The notes under the pieces: model-generated
What the model was told of the DNA's origin: nothing
The model's database searches: none
The model's input: only the letters and a program-made list of their open reading frames with translations
Shown here: positions 16,870-24,663 of the stretch, piece after piece
Layout: each line of letters starts with the position of its first letter
Position numbering within the stretch: position 1 is the stretch's first letter
Made by a program: the position numbers and the translations under genes
Source: an uncultured Pseudoteredinibacter sp.
GTDB taxonomy: Bacteria; Pseudomonadota; Gammaproteobacteria; Pseudomonadales; Cellvibrionaceae
Length of the DNA stretch: 64,000 bases
NCBI RefSeq assembly: GCF_947502065.1
Contig: NZ_CANMYE010000007.1
Coordinates: 1-64,000 of the forward strand
Reading direction: 5' to 3'

Positions 16870-17991
16870 ATGACTAAAAATGTGTATTGGTCCCCGCTGA
16901 TCATCATTCTTCTGCTGCTAGCTTTAGTTGTGGCTATCTCGCAGCTTGTTATAAAAAAATCTGATCAAACGCCTCTCCAGCAAGCTACCGACGCTAGCCA
17001 TCAAAAGCACTACGAATGGCGAATGGTGACAACTTGGCCTAAAGGCTTACCGGGCTTGGGCTTGGCTGCAGAGAATTTTGCTCGCATTGTCGAACAGTCC
17101 AGCGCTGGCCGTTTAAAGGTCAAAGTATATGGAGCGGGTGATTTGGTGCCGGCACTTGGGGTTTTCGATGCTGTTTCCTCAGGCAGTGTAGAAATGGGAC
17201 ACGGTGCCGGCTATTACTGGAAGGGTAAGATCCCAGCCTCACCCTTTTTTACCTCTGTGCCCTTTGGCATGAACGCCCAGGAAATGAACGGTTGGTTATT
17301 TTATGGTGGGGGATTGGAGCTATATCGTGAAGCTTATGCCCCATTCAACCTTATGCCTTTTCCTGCTGGTAACACCGGTGTGCAAATGGCAGGCTGGTTC
17401 AACAAGGAAATTAATAACATTGCCGATATTAAAGGCACAAAAATGCGTATACCCGGTTTGGCTGGGGAAGTTTGGAATCGCGCAGGTGGTGTTGCGGTAA
17501 ATATACCGGGTGGTGAGCTCTATACGGCACTGCAAACCGGCGTTATTGATGCTACTGAATGGGTGGGCCCATACAATGATTTGGCCTTGGGTTTTCACCA
17601 AGTGGCTAAATACTATTACTACCCTGGTTGGCATGAACCAGGCCCGACTTTGGAGCTTTTGGTTAATAAAGAAGCATTTGAATCTTTACCTGCTGATTTA
17701 CAATCTATTGTAGAGACTACCGCTAGAGCTATTAACCAAGATATGCTGGATGAGTACACCGCCCGTAACAATGCCGCCTTAAAAACCTTAATCAGCGAAC
17801 ATGGCGTACAGCTAAAACAGCTACCTAAAGAAGTGCTTGCTGAACTCCGTAAACATGCCGATGAAATGTATAGCGAGTTTGCACAAAAAGATCCTTTTTT
17901 CGCCAAAGTGTACGAAAATTATCGCGAATTTGCTGATCAAGCGGCGCAATATCACGATATTTCCGAACAGGCTTATTACCAAGCAAATTAA
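16870..17991 (+). CDS. dctP: TRAP transporter substrate-binding protein (DctP family)
   Basis: 373 aa periplasmic solute receptor for a TRAP uptake system. The N-terminal hydrophobic stretch (residues ~8-28) is a signal or anchor. The mature domain opens with WRMVTTWPKG, and carries GAGDLVPALGVFDAVSSGSVEMGHG, the hinge segment ADIKGTKMRIPGLAGEVWNRAGG with the conserved carboxylate-binding Arg, and ALQTGVIDATEWVGPYNDLALG. This pattern is closest to the TakP-like (alpha-keto acid) or mannitol/chloroaromatic-type receptors. The predicted ligand is therefore an organic acid, not the classical C4-dicarboxylates. The two permease genes (19366-21283) are separated from it by the LuxR-type gene. Confidence 0.88.
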   Translation: MTKNVYWSPLIIILLLLALVVAISQLVIKKSDQTPLQQATDASHQKHYEWRMVTTWPKGLPGLGLAAENFARIVEQSSAGRLKVKVYGAGDLVPALGVFDAVSSGSVEMGHGAGYYWKGKIPASPFFTSVPFGMNAQEMNGWLFYGGGLELYREAYAPFNLMPFPAGNTGVQMAGWFNKEINNIADIKGTKMRIPGLAGEVWNRAGGVAVNIPGGELYTALQTGVIDATEWVGPYNDLALGFHQVAKYYYYPGWHEPGPTLELLVNKEAFESLPADLQSIVETTARAINQDMLDEYTARNNAALKTLISEHGVQLKQLPKEVLAELRKHADEMYSEFAQKDPFFAKVYENYREFADQAAQYHDISEQAYYQAN

Positions 17992-18000
17992 AATTCTAGT

Positions 18001-18030
18001 GGGCAGATGAGATTAAGCTGCCCGCGCTTT
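18001..18030 (+). terminator. Weak terminator after dctP
   Basis: GGGCAG (18001-18006) pairs with CTGCCC (18018-18023), followed by GCGCTTTTC, just after the dctP stop. It suggests that dctP is at least partly transcribed apart from the downstream regulator gene. Confidence 0.5.
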
Positions 18031-18182
18031 TCTTCCACTGGTCACTGCTGTGCTCTGCTATAGTGCCGTAGTACTCACTTTCTAATTTTTCTGCTGGCGC
18101 TTAAAACCTCTCGAACTTAGAATGCTAATTAGTGGCAATAAGACGGTTTTATTGCTGAGCTAGATAGTTAGATTGAGATTGC

Positions 18183-18950
18183 ATGGAAAGCCAGGAAATT
18201 TTCTCTGCGGAGAATATTGAGTTTATGGGAGTCCTTTGGGCTGCCAATAGTTTTAAAGAATGTTTTGAGTTGTTGGCCACTAAACTGCAAGAGTTTGGTA
18301 TTCGTCATATCTTCTACGGTATGGGGGTTGGCCGCTGTGATCGAATAGAAACTACCTTTGGAACCTTATCTAATCACCCCCCAGAGTTTTTAGAGTTTTA
18401 CTCTCAAGCCGATGTTTTTGAACACGATGAAGAAGTTCAGTGGGGTGCCCATAAAGCTGACACCCTGATATGGGGTGAAGAAAAAGCCAAGGAGTTTGAT
18501 TCTCCTGGTGCGCAGAAAATGGCCAAGTTTCAAGTGAAATACGGTGTGCAACATGGCTTAACGATTCCCCTCCCTAATACTCACCCAGCCGTTTTTGCCG
18601 CTATCGGTCTCAGTGCTACGGGGATGGATCAAGAAGAATTTGAAAAGCGAGTGTTACCCAAGCAAGAGCAAATAGAGCTGTTGTGTCGGGTTTTTGCGCG
18701 AATCACGGAATACCACAATATCTATCAGGAGCTTGCAGGGCCCGGTCGCTTACAGTTTCCGCAATTAACCGACAGTGAGCTGGAGGTTCTTAGTCTGATT
18801 TCCAAAGGCTTAGAGCTAAAGCAAATCGCCGACATACGAAATACTGGCATTGATAATATCAATATCTTTTCCCGTAATATTCGAAAAAAGCTGAAAGCTG
18901 AGAATTTGCCCCAGGCTATCTATAAGGCTAGCGCTTTGCGAATCATTTAA
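18183..18950 (+). CDS. LuxR-type solo transcriptional regulator (autoinducer-binding-like domain plus HTH)
   Basis: 255 aa. The N-terminal ~170 residues follow the autoinducer-binding fold. Of the six usual ligand-pocket positions, the Tyr, Asp, second Trp (TLIW) and Gly equivalents seem kept, while the first Trp reads Phe (PEFLEF) and the Pro after Asp reads Glu (HDEEV). The C-terminal ~60 residues are a LuxR helix-turn-helix (LTDSELEVLSLISKGLELKQIAD...NIRKKL), with an altered recognition-helix end (NINIFSRN instead of TVxxH). No luxI synthase is in the window, so it is a 'solo' that may sense a non-AHL ligand. Position inside the TRAP locus implies control of the transporter, possibly by its substrate. 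Confidence 0.8.
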   Translation: MESQEIFSAENIEFMGVLWAANSFKECFELLATKLQEFGIRHIFYGMGVGRCDRIETTFGTLSNHPPEFLEFYSQADVFEHDEEVQWGAHKADTLIWGEEKAKEFDSPGAQKMAKFQVKYGVQHGLTIPLPNTHPAVFAAIGLSATGMDQEEFEKRVLPKQEQIELLCRVFARITEYHNIYQELAGPGRLQFPQLTDSELEVLSLISKGLELKQIADIRNTGIDNINIFSRNIRKKLKAENLPQAIYKASALRII

Positions 18951-19006
18951 TTCGCGGGACTTAAACCTGTATTGCTACTTGCGCTGCATCAAGCTATTTC
19001 AGCTCA

Positions 19007-19024
19007 ACTACAGTTATCTGTAGT
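19007..19024. promoter_or_regulatory. Putative LuxR-type box (CT-N12-AG dyad)
   Basis: ACTACAGTTATCTGTAGT is a perfect 18-bp dyad and fits the CT-N12-AG form of las/rhl-type boxes. It lies 57 bp after the luxR-like stop and about 340 bp before dctQ. Binding by the adjacent regulator is inferred. Confidence 0.5.
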
Positions 19025-19035
19025 ACTACCGGTGG

Positions 19036-19197
19036 TTGTGACGATCTATACTAAATACGTGTTTTGCCGGCACGTAGCACTGACTCAGTGTTAGTTAGTA
19101 CTTAAGTATCCAGGGATTGGACTTAGAATATCGTCACAATATTCAAAGTACTGGCGCTTTAACGCATTGGAAGCTGGGCTGTGATAGCTCGTCACAA
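19036..19197. repeat. Three copies of TTGTGACG / CGTCACAA before dctQ
   Basis: The 8-mer occurs as TTGTGACG at 19036-19043 and as CGTCACAA at 19132-19139 and 19190-19197. The first two copies form a 10-bp inverted repeat 84 bp apart (ATCGTCACAA at 19130-19139). The third is part of a TGTGA-N7-TCACA dyad (19180-19196). This suggests operator sites for one protein. Confidence 0.5.
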
Positions 19198-19281
19198 GCT
19201 ATTGCAGCCCCTTGTCTTTGCTTTCCTGCTCATGTGTCCCTTATGCCTCCCATTGTCTCTATCTTCAAGACTATTACTGGT

Positions 19282-19287
19282 TATAAT
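19282..19287 (+). promoter_or_regulatory. Likely -10 element of the dctQM promoter
   Basis: Perfect TATAAT, 79 bp before the dctQ ATG. No TTGACA-like -35 is found at 16-18 bp, which fits an activator-dependent promoter. Confidence 0.5.
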
Positions 19288-19365
19288 GCTATGTAACATG
19301 GTAATGCGAGCTGTAGGCTCGAATGCTCATAAACAACAATAGCAATAAAAAATCATAGGTAGCTT

Positions 19366-19917
19366 ATGCCCTTGGCCATTCGGGTTTGTGCCTATCTGGC
19401 AGATCTGTTGGATAGTGTTTCTGATTTTATCGGTCGCAGCGTTTCTTGGTTGACTATCGTCATGGTAGTGATCAGCTGTATTGTCGTGGTACTGCGATAT
19501 GTCTTTGAGGTTGGCGCTACAGCATTGCAAGATAGCGTCACTTATATGCATGCGACGGTTTTTCTTTTGGGGGCCGCCTATGCATTAAATCATTCAGGTC
19601 AGGTTAGAGTGGATGTTTTTTATCGCAACTTTAATCGTCGCCAAAAAGCTTGGGTTGACGCTATTGGCAGTGTTGTCTTTTTATTGCCAATGTGCGGTTT
19701 AATTTTTTTCACCAGCTTAGATTATGTGGCGCAATCCTGGGCGGTAAAAGAATCCTCAAGAGACCCCAGCGGTTTACCTTTCGTTTATCTTCTAAAAACT
19801 CTATTACCTTTGGCGGCAGCAATACTGGCAATGCAGGCGGTGGCCGAATGTTGCCACGCCCTGGCTACTTTAATGAATCCGCACTCCGAACAAGAAGGAG
19901 AAGTGGACAATGCTTGA
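19366..19917 (+). CDS. dctQ: TRAP transporter small permease (DctQ family)
   Basis: 183 aa with four membrane helices (around residues 24-45, 55-75, 98-120 and 140-160). The motif ALQDSVTYMHATVFLLGAAYALNHSGQVRVDVFYR is the conserved DctQ loop. It pairs with DctM to form the Na+-coupled TRAP permease in the inner membrane. The 3' end overlaps dctM by 8 bases, indicating translational coupling. It belongs with the dctP receptor upstream. Confidence 0.9.
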   Translation: MPLAIRVCAYLADLLDSVSDFIGRSVSWLTIVMVVISCIVVVLRYVFEVGATALQDSVTYMHATVFLLGAAYALNHSGQVRVDVFYRNFNRRQKAWVDAIGSVVFLLPMCGLIFFTSLDYVAQSWAVKESSRDPSGLPFVYLLKTLLPLAAAILAMQAVAECCHALATLMNPHSEQEGEVDNA

Positions 19918-21283
19918 GTTAATCCCGCTATTTATGTTTGCTGCGGTTTGCCTAGCCTTGATGGCGGGTTATCCAGTCGCGTTTACGCTTGCTGGTGTGG
20001 CACTGATATTTGCCTCGGCTGGAATTCTTAGTGGCCACTTTGATGCCAATCTTCTATTCACTATGCCGGATCGATTGTTTGGCACCATGAGTAATATCAC
20101 TCTTATCGCGGTGCCATTATTTGTTTTGATGGGGGTGATGCTAGAAAAGTCTCGCCTCGCTGAAGAACTATTGGAAAATATGGCCAAGCTCAGTGGTAGT
20201 TTGCCCGGGGGCTTGGGCATTGCTGTGGTGATTGTGGGAATGCTGTTGGCGGCAAGTACCGGCATTGTGGGCGCCACTGTGGTAACCATGGGTTTAATGA
20301 GTTTACCCACCATGCTTAAGCGCGGTTATAGCCCGAGTTTTGCTACCGGTACAATTTGTGCGACAGGAACTCTTGGCCAAATTATACCGCCATCTATCGC
20401 CTTGGTTTTATTAGGCGATACGCTTTCAACGGCTTATCAGAAAGCTCAGCTGAGCGCTGGAGTATTTAACCCTAAGCCGGTTTCGGTGGGGGATTTGTTT
20501 GTCGGTGCTTTGATACCAGGGCTCATCTTAGTAGTGATGTATCTTTTGTATGTTTATATCAGCGCTAAGCTAAACCCGGAAATAGCGCCTGCACCTGAAG
20601 AGACCGAGGCGGTAGATCGTCGCGAGGTTCTTTTAAGTTTGGCGCCACCGGTGTTATTGATTGTTCTAGTACTGGGATCAATTATTTCAGGCATTGCCAC
20701 ACCTACAGAAGCTGCAGCGGTAGGTGCTTTAGGTGCCACATGTTTAGCTTATTTTAAAGGGCAGCTAAATTGGAGCCGCTTGGCGGAGGTGTGCCACTCG
20801 ACCACATTGGTTACTGCCATGGTATTCACCATTTTGATCGGTGCTTCGATTTTCTCTTTGGTGTTTAGGGGCTTTGGTGGCGAGGAACTTATTGAACAGT
20901 GGTTCTCTGAGTTGGGCGGTAATGTCGCACTAGCTGTATTGATCGTGATGGTGTTGATCTTCTTGCTGGGCTTTATTCTCGATTTTATCGAAATCACCTT
21001 TGTCGTGGTGCCTATTATCGGCCCCGTTTTATTGGCCATGGGGGTAGACCCTGTATGGCTGGGGGTAATGATTGCGATCAATCTGCAAACATCGTTCTTA
21101 ACACCGCCCTTTGGCTTTGCCTTGTTTTATTTGCGAGGGGTGGCGCCAGAGGAAGTACGTACGGCCGAAATTTATCGTGGCGTTATTCCATTTATTATGC
21201 TGCAATTGGCGCTGCTTTGCGCCCTGGCCCTGTGGCCAGAGCTGGCGACTTATTTGCCTGAGGCCTTAAACGCCAAAGATTGA
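19910..21283 (+). CDS. dctM: TRAP transporter large permease (DctM family)
   Basis: 457 aa with about twelve hydrophobic segments. The signatures AGYPVAFTLAG, GSLPGGLGIAVVIVGMLLAASTGIVGATVVTMGLMSLPTMLKRGY, GTLGQIIPPSIALVLLGD and LGFILDFIEITFVVVPI mark the DctM/SiaM-type permease of the mannitol/chloroaromatic subgroup, which agrees with the receptor assignment. It overlaps dctQ by 8 bases. It imports the DctP ligand in symport with sodium (family knowledge). Confidence 0.92.
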   Translation: MLELIPLFMFAAVCLALMAGYPVAFTLAGVALIFASAGILSGHFDANLLFTMPDRLFGTMSNITLIAVPLFVLMGVMLEKSRLAEELLENMAKLSGSLPGGLGIAVVIVGMLLAASTGIVGATVVTMGLMSLPTMLKRGYSPSFATGTICATGTLGQIIPPSIALVLLGDTLSTAYQKAQLSAGVFNPKPVSVGDLFVGALIPGLILVVMYLLYVYISAKLNPEIAPAPEETEAVDRREVLLSLAPPVLLIVLVLGSIISGIATPTEAAAVGALGATCLAYFKGQLNWSRLAEVCHSTTLVTAMVFTILIGASIFSLVFRGFGGEELIEQWFSELGGNVALAVLIVMVLIFLLGFILDFIEITFVVVPIIGPVLLAMGVDPVWLGVMIAINLQTSFLTPPFGFALFYLRGVAPEEVRTAEIYRGVIPFIMLQLALLCALALWPELATYLPEALNAKD

Positions 21284-21354
21284 TTAATGCCAGAGCGCGA
21301 ACGAGCAAGCACATTTGATAATATTTAAAAGAATTAGATAAGGTTTACATAGCG

Positions 21355-21747
21355 ATGAGTTCCTTGGACGAAGAACCAACCCCGACGGGCAAATTAACCC
21401 TACAGACTCTAACGATGCCGGCGGCGACCAACCCAAATGGCGATGTTTTTGCCGGTTGGCTAATGTCGCAAATGGATTTAGCTGGGGCGATTTTGGCTCA
21501 ACAAATTGCTAAAGGACGTTGCACTACGGTAGCTGTGGGCAGCATGGCCTTCTTACGCCCTGTGCCAGTTGGTGCCACGGTGAGTTGCTACTCGGAAGCT
21601 TTAGAAGTTGGACGCTCTTCGATTCGCACCTTGGTAGATGTTTGGTTGACTGATGTTGAGAGTGGTGAGTGCAGCAAAGTTACCGAGGGTGAATTTGTTT
21701 ACGTAGCCATAGACGATAAGGGCCGTACCCGACCCATTCGACTCTGA
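21355..21747 (+). CDS. yciA: Acyl-CoA thioesterase YciA family
   Basis: 130 aa single hotdog domain. TMPAATNPNGDVFAGWLMSQMDLAGAI holds the conserved Asn-x-x-G-x-x-FGGW-like active segment with the catalytic Asp. It is followed by VAVGSMAFLRPVPVGATVSCYSEALEVGRSSI and a C-terminal FVYVAIDDKGRTRPI. Length and motifs match YciA, which hydrolyses a broad set of acyl-CoAs in the cytoplasm. Located 71 bp after dctM in the same direction, so it may be read through from that operon. Convergent with the esterase gene, with only 9 bp between stops. Confidence 0.9.
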   Translation: MSSLDEEPTPTGKLTLQTLTMPAATNPNGDVFAGWLMSQMDLAGAILAQQIAKGRCTTVAVGSMAFLRPVPVGATVSCYSEALEVGRSSIRTLVDVWLTDVESGECSKVTEGEFVYVAIDDKGRTRPIRL

Positions 21748-21756
21748 TTCATGCAG

Positions 21757-23058
21757 TTATCGGCAACCGCTATTCGTTAGCAAGCGCTGTAGCTCAATCT
21801 CTCCGCTTAAGCCTAAGCTTGGCATATCGTATTGAGCGATGCCTTTCTTACAGCTTTCTAGATTGAGCTCTAATGTACCGACCTTATTGGTGTCTACAGT
21901 ATTAGTGGTATCAAAGCGGCCGTTGCGAGACTGATATAAGTCTAATACCGCTTTGCGACCCGAGTATTTTCCTTGGGCGGTAAACCAGCGTTGTTCCGCT
22001 CCCGGAATTTGGCCATTATCGCTGCCAGCTTGGTCGTTATAGGTAAACCAAGCGGCAAATATTTGTTTGCTCACATCATCTAGATCTATCAGCATCCCTT
22101 GCCCGCTGCTGGCGGGCTCATACCAGCTGCCCATGCTTTTTGGAGAAAAGCTGTGTTGGGAAACGTTATCGATCCAGTCGTACATCGTTTCGGCGATTGT
22201 TGAACCATCTCCAAGCGTTACTGTAAAAGGATCGATGGCAGCAAAACCGTGTCCTCCACCATCGATAACATGATATTGATAATCAAGCCCCACTTCCTCC
22301 GCTCGCTGATCTAGTAGTACCGAGTAATTGAAGGAAACAATAATGTCGTTGCTACCGTGCACTATAAATAATGGAGCCTCGCCTTTATCTACGCTTTGGA
22401 CAGCTTGCGTTGAGTTGTCCAATGGCAACAGGGCGCCTCCCCAGTAATCGACTACAAAGCTGATTCGATTTCTATCTGGTAGGTTGATACTAAAGTCGTC
22501 GCTGATGTAAGCGAGATTGATGGCCGTAATCGCGCCCGCGGAACTTCCGATGATTCCAATATCAGAAATTCTATAATAGTCTTCTTGGCTAATTAGCCAC
22601 TCAAAAGCCGTGATGCTGTCGTCTAGTGCCGCTTGTGCCGCAATCTGTTGTTCTAAGGGAATGGCAACTCCGCTTTGGGTGGGAAGGTGAGAGACGCGAT
22701 CTGAGGGGATAGGTTTGTCCCCCTGCAGACGATAATTGATAACGGCTGCTACATATCCTTTTAACACCAAATCCCGGGCTATGTTGACTAAGGTGGGATC
22801 TTCCTTGCTGCCAGTCTGAAATGCCCCCCCATGTATCAAAATGACTGCGGGGCGTTTTTCAATTGGCAAGCTGGGGTCGTCAACACCAGGGGTATATAGA
22901 TCCAAAAGCAACTGTTTAGATCCATTTTCAGTTTCAGCTCGGCCATACTCTATGTCTGTTTGCACTACCACGGCAGGTGGTACTGGGCTTAGTGCCAACG
23001 CGAATTGGCTGAAAATTAGACAAAGGCTGGTGGATATGATCCTTTTGACAGGCAACAA
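21757..23058 (-). CDS. Secreted alpha/beta-hydrolase (carboxylesterase-like) with extra C-terminal domain
   Basis: 433 aa. The signal peptide is residues ~1-22. The catalytic domain (~35-290) has the oxyanion motif LIHGGAFQTGS, the nucleophile motif GSSAGA, an Asp in VHGSNDIIV, and the His in GGGHGF. It therefore belongs to the esterase/lipase (BD-FAE/PNB esterase-like) group. Residues ~310-433 form a separate domain (GSWYEPASSGQGM, FAAWFTYND, QRWFTAQGKYSG, two Cys), which I recognise as a recurring C-terminal module in secreted gammaproteobacterial proteins, without a known name. The start is TTG with AAGGAG 7 bases upstream. Divergent from pstS, with the Pho box in between. Substrate unknown. 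Confidence 0.8.
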   Translation of the reverse strand: MLPVKRIISTSLCLIFSQFALALSPVPPAVVVQTDIEYGRAETENGSKQLLLDLYTPGVDDPSLPIEKRPAVILIHGGAFQTGSKEDPTLVNIARDLVLKGYVAAVINYRLQGDKPIPSDRVSHLPTQSGVAIPLEQQIAAQAALDDSITAFEWLISQEDYYRISDIGIIGSSAGAITAINLAYISDDFSINLPDRNRISFVVDYWGGALLPLDNSTQAVQSVDKGEAPLFIVHGSNDIIVSFNYSVLLDQRAEEVGLDYQYHVIDGGGHGFAAIDPFTVTLGDGSTIAETMYDWIDNVSQHSFSPKSMGSWYEPASSGQGMLIDLDDVSKQIFAAWFTYNDQAGSDNGQIPGAEQRWFTAQGKYSGRKAVLDLYQSRNGRFDTTNTVDTNKVGTLELNLESCKKGIAQYDMPSLGLSGEIELQRLLTNSGCR

Positions 23059-23214
23059 GCTAGCTCTCCTTAGCGAATGGTCATTCGTCCTACATTATGG
23101 GTAACTAATGCAATACTACTGCAATATGGCCTCAGCAACTATATATAGGGTCTCAAAAAGCAACAATATACAAGTTATGTGCCTGTTTATTTAAACGACA
23201 GCGCTGTAACACTT

Positions 23215-23243
23215 CTGTCATATTTCATTCATAGAATTGTCAC
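23215..23243 (+). promoter_or_regulatory. Pho box of the pst operon
   Basis: CTGTCATATTTCATTCAT matches the 18-bp PhoB box consensus at 15 positions. A further TTGTCAC follows, so the three 7-mers begin at 23215, 23226 and 23237, an exact 11-bp period as expected for PhoB dimers. A TAGTAT at 23254-23259 is suitably placed as the -10. Confidence 0.85.
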
Positions 23244-23350
23244 CCGTTAAATCTAGTATCGCCCTTGATTGAACATTCGGCTCAGTAGCCAGTTCATTAA
23301 CATAGCGCGCATACAGCAAACAGCGCTTCGACTAGAAAAACACGATCCTC

Positions 23351-23356
23351 AGGAGG
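23351..23356 (+). promoter_or_regulatory. Strong ribosome binding site of pstS
   Basis: AGGAGG, 5 bases before GTG 23362. It fixes the start there rather than at a TTG in the same frame at 23269. Confidence 0.85.
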
Positions 23357-23361
23357 ATAAC

Positions 23362-24450
23362 GTGAAAAAGACTCTCATGACCGCAACACTGGCTGCTGCA
23401 GCACTGGCTGGTACTCAAGTAGCTTCTGCTGCCCGTGATTACATCACTGTAGTAGGTTCTTCAACTGTATACCCGTTCGCAACTGTTGTTGCTGAGCGTT
23501 TTGGTAAGTCTACCCAGTTCAAAACTCCTAAAATCGAATCTACTGGTTCTGGCGGTGGTTTGAAGTTGTTCTGTCAGGGCGTTGGTACCCAGCACCCAGA
23601 CGTAACTAACGCTTCTCGTCGCATTAAGTCTTCTGAAGTTGATCTATGTGCTTCTAACGGCGTTAAAGATATCGTTGAAGTTCTAATCGGTTATGACGGC
23701 ATCGTAATTGGTAACGCCAAAGCCGCTGATACCATGAAGCTAACTCGTCGCGATCTATTCTTGGCTTTGGCTAAGCAAGTTCCAAACCCAGACGGTTCTG
23801 AAACTTTGATCGACAACCCATACAAAACTTGGAAAGACGTAAACCCAGCTCTTCCAGCTCGCGCTATTGAAGTTCTAGGTCCTCCACCAACTTCTGGTAC
23901 TCGTGACGCTTTCGCCGAATTGGCAATGGAAGGTGGTTGTAAGAAGTTTGGTTGGATCAAAGACATCAAGTCTCAGTCTAAAAAGTTGAAGAAAGCTGGC
24001 CAGAAAGCTGAAGCTAAAGCCATGAAGAAGAAGTACAAGGCTATCTGTCACAGTGTTCGTGAAGACGGTCCTTACATTGAAGCTGGTGAAAACGATAACC
24101 TAATCGTTCAAAAGCTAAACGCTAACAAAAACGCTTTGGGTATCTTCGGTTTCTCTTTCCTAGACCAGAACTCTGACATGATCCAAGGTTCTTTGGTTGA
24201 CGGTAAGCAGCCTACTTTCGAATCTATTGCTGACGGTTCATACCCAGTATCTCGTCCGCTTTACTTCTACGTTAAAAAAGCTCACATCGGCGTGATCCCA
24301 GGTATGAAAGAGTACTTGGCTGAATTCACCAGCGAAAAAGCTTTCGGTGAAGAAGGTTACCTAACTGAGAAAGGCATGATCCCGCTAGGCGATTCTAAGC
24401 GCTCTCAGGTTGCTGCTGATGTTAAAAACTTGAAGAACCTAAGCATGTAA
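23362..24450 (+). CDS. pstS: Phosphate ABC transporter substrate-binding protein PstS
   Basis: About 362 aa periplasmic phosphate receptor. The signal peptide (KKTLMTATLAAAALAGTQVASA) is followed by ITVVGSSTVYPFA, the phosphate-binding TGSGGG segment and the second loop PPTSGTRDAF. A Lys-rich insertion near residues 205-230 and three Cys (FCQGVG, DLCASNG, AICHSV) make it the larger PstS type seen in marine proteobacteria rather than the E. coli type. Codon use is strongly biased (GCT, TCT, GGT, AAC), as for a very highly expressed gene. It is first in the pst operon, behind a Pho box. The hairpin 25 bases after its stop probably lowers downstream expression. Confidence 0.95.
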   Translation: MKKTLMTATLAAAALAGTQVASAARDYITVVGSSTVYPFATVVAERFGKSTQFKTPKIESTGSGGGLKLFCQGVGTQHPDVTNASRRIKSSEVDLCASNGVKDIVEVLIGYDGIVIGNAKAADTMKLTRRDLFLALAKQVPNPDGSETLIDNPYKTWKDVNPALPARAIEVLGPPPTSGTRDAFAELAMEGGCKKFGWIKDIKSQSKKLKKAGQKAEAKAMKKKYKAICHSVREDGPYIEAGENDNLIVQKLNANKNALGIFGFSFLDQNSDMIQGSLVDGKQPTFESIADGSYPVSRPLYFYVKKAHIGVIPGMKEYLAEFTSEKAFGEEGYLTEKGMIPLGDSKRSQVAADVKNLKNLSM

Positions 24451-24474
24451 TTCGGTTCGGAAAGCAGCGAATCG

Positions 24475-24507
24475 ATAGCCCAGCCTAGTGCTGGGCTATT
24501 CGTTTCT
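24475..24507 (+). terminator. Partial terminator / stabilising hairpin after pstS
   Basis: ATAGCCCAGC and GCTGGGCTAT (24475-24484, 24490-24499) form a perfect 10-bp stem with a CTAGT loop, followed by TCGTTTCT. It would allow excess pstS over pstCAB. Confidence 0.7.
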
Positions 24508-24573
24508 ACCCTAAATCTTGAAGTTATATAGTGAATAACTTTGAGATGAATAAAAAAGAAATGGGTGCTTTTC

Positions 24574-24624
24574 GATTTAGGCTTTTGCTGTGCATAGATG
24601 CGCTGTAGCCCAAAAGTCTAAATC
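24574..24624 (+). repeat. Second hairpin before pstC
   Basis: GATTTAGGCTTTTG (24574-24587) pairs with CAAAAGTCTAAATC (24611-24624), one mismatch in 14, with a 23-base loop. It ends 39 bases before the pstC start. Confidence 0.6.
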
Positions 24625-24663
24625 TGAAAGTACCCGAACCAACGATTGCAGAGACTCGGTGAT

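Noticed and set aside
19180..19196. CRP site TGTGA-N7-TCACA upstream of dctQ
   Set aside because: The spacer is 7 rather than 6 bases, so it is kept only as part of the repeated CGTCACAA elements and not called CRP.
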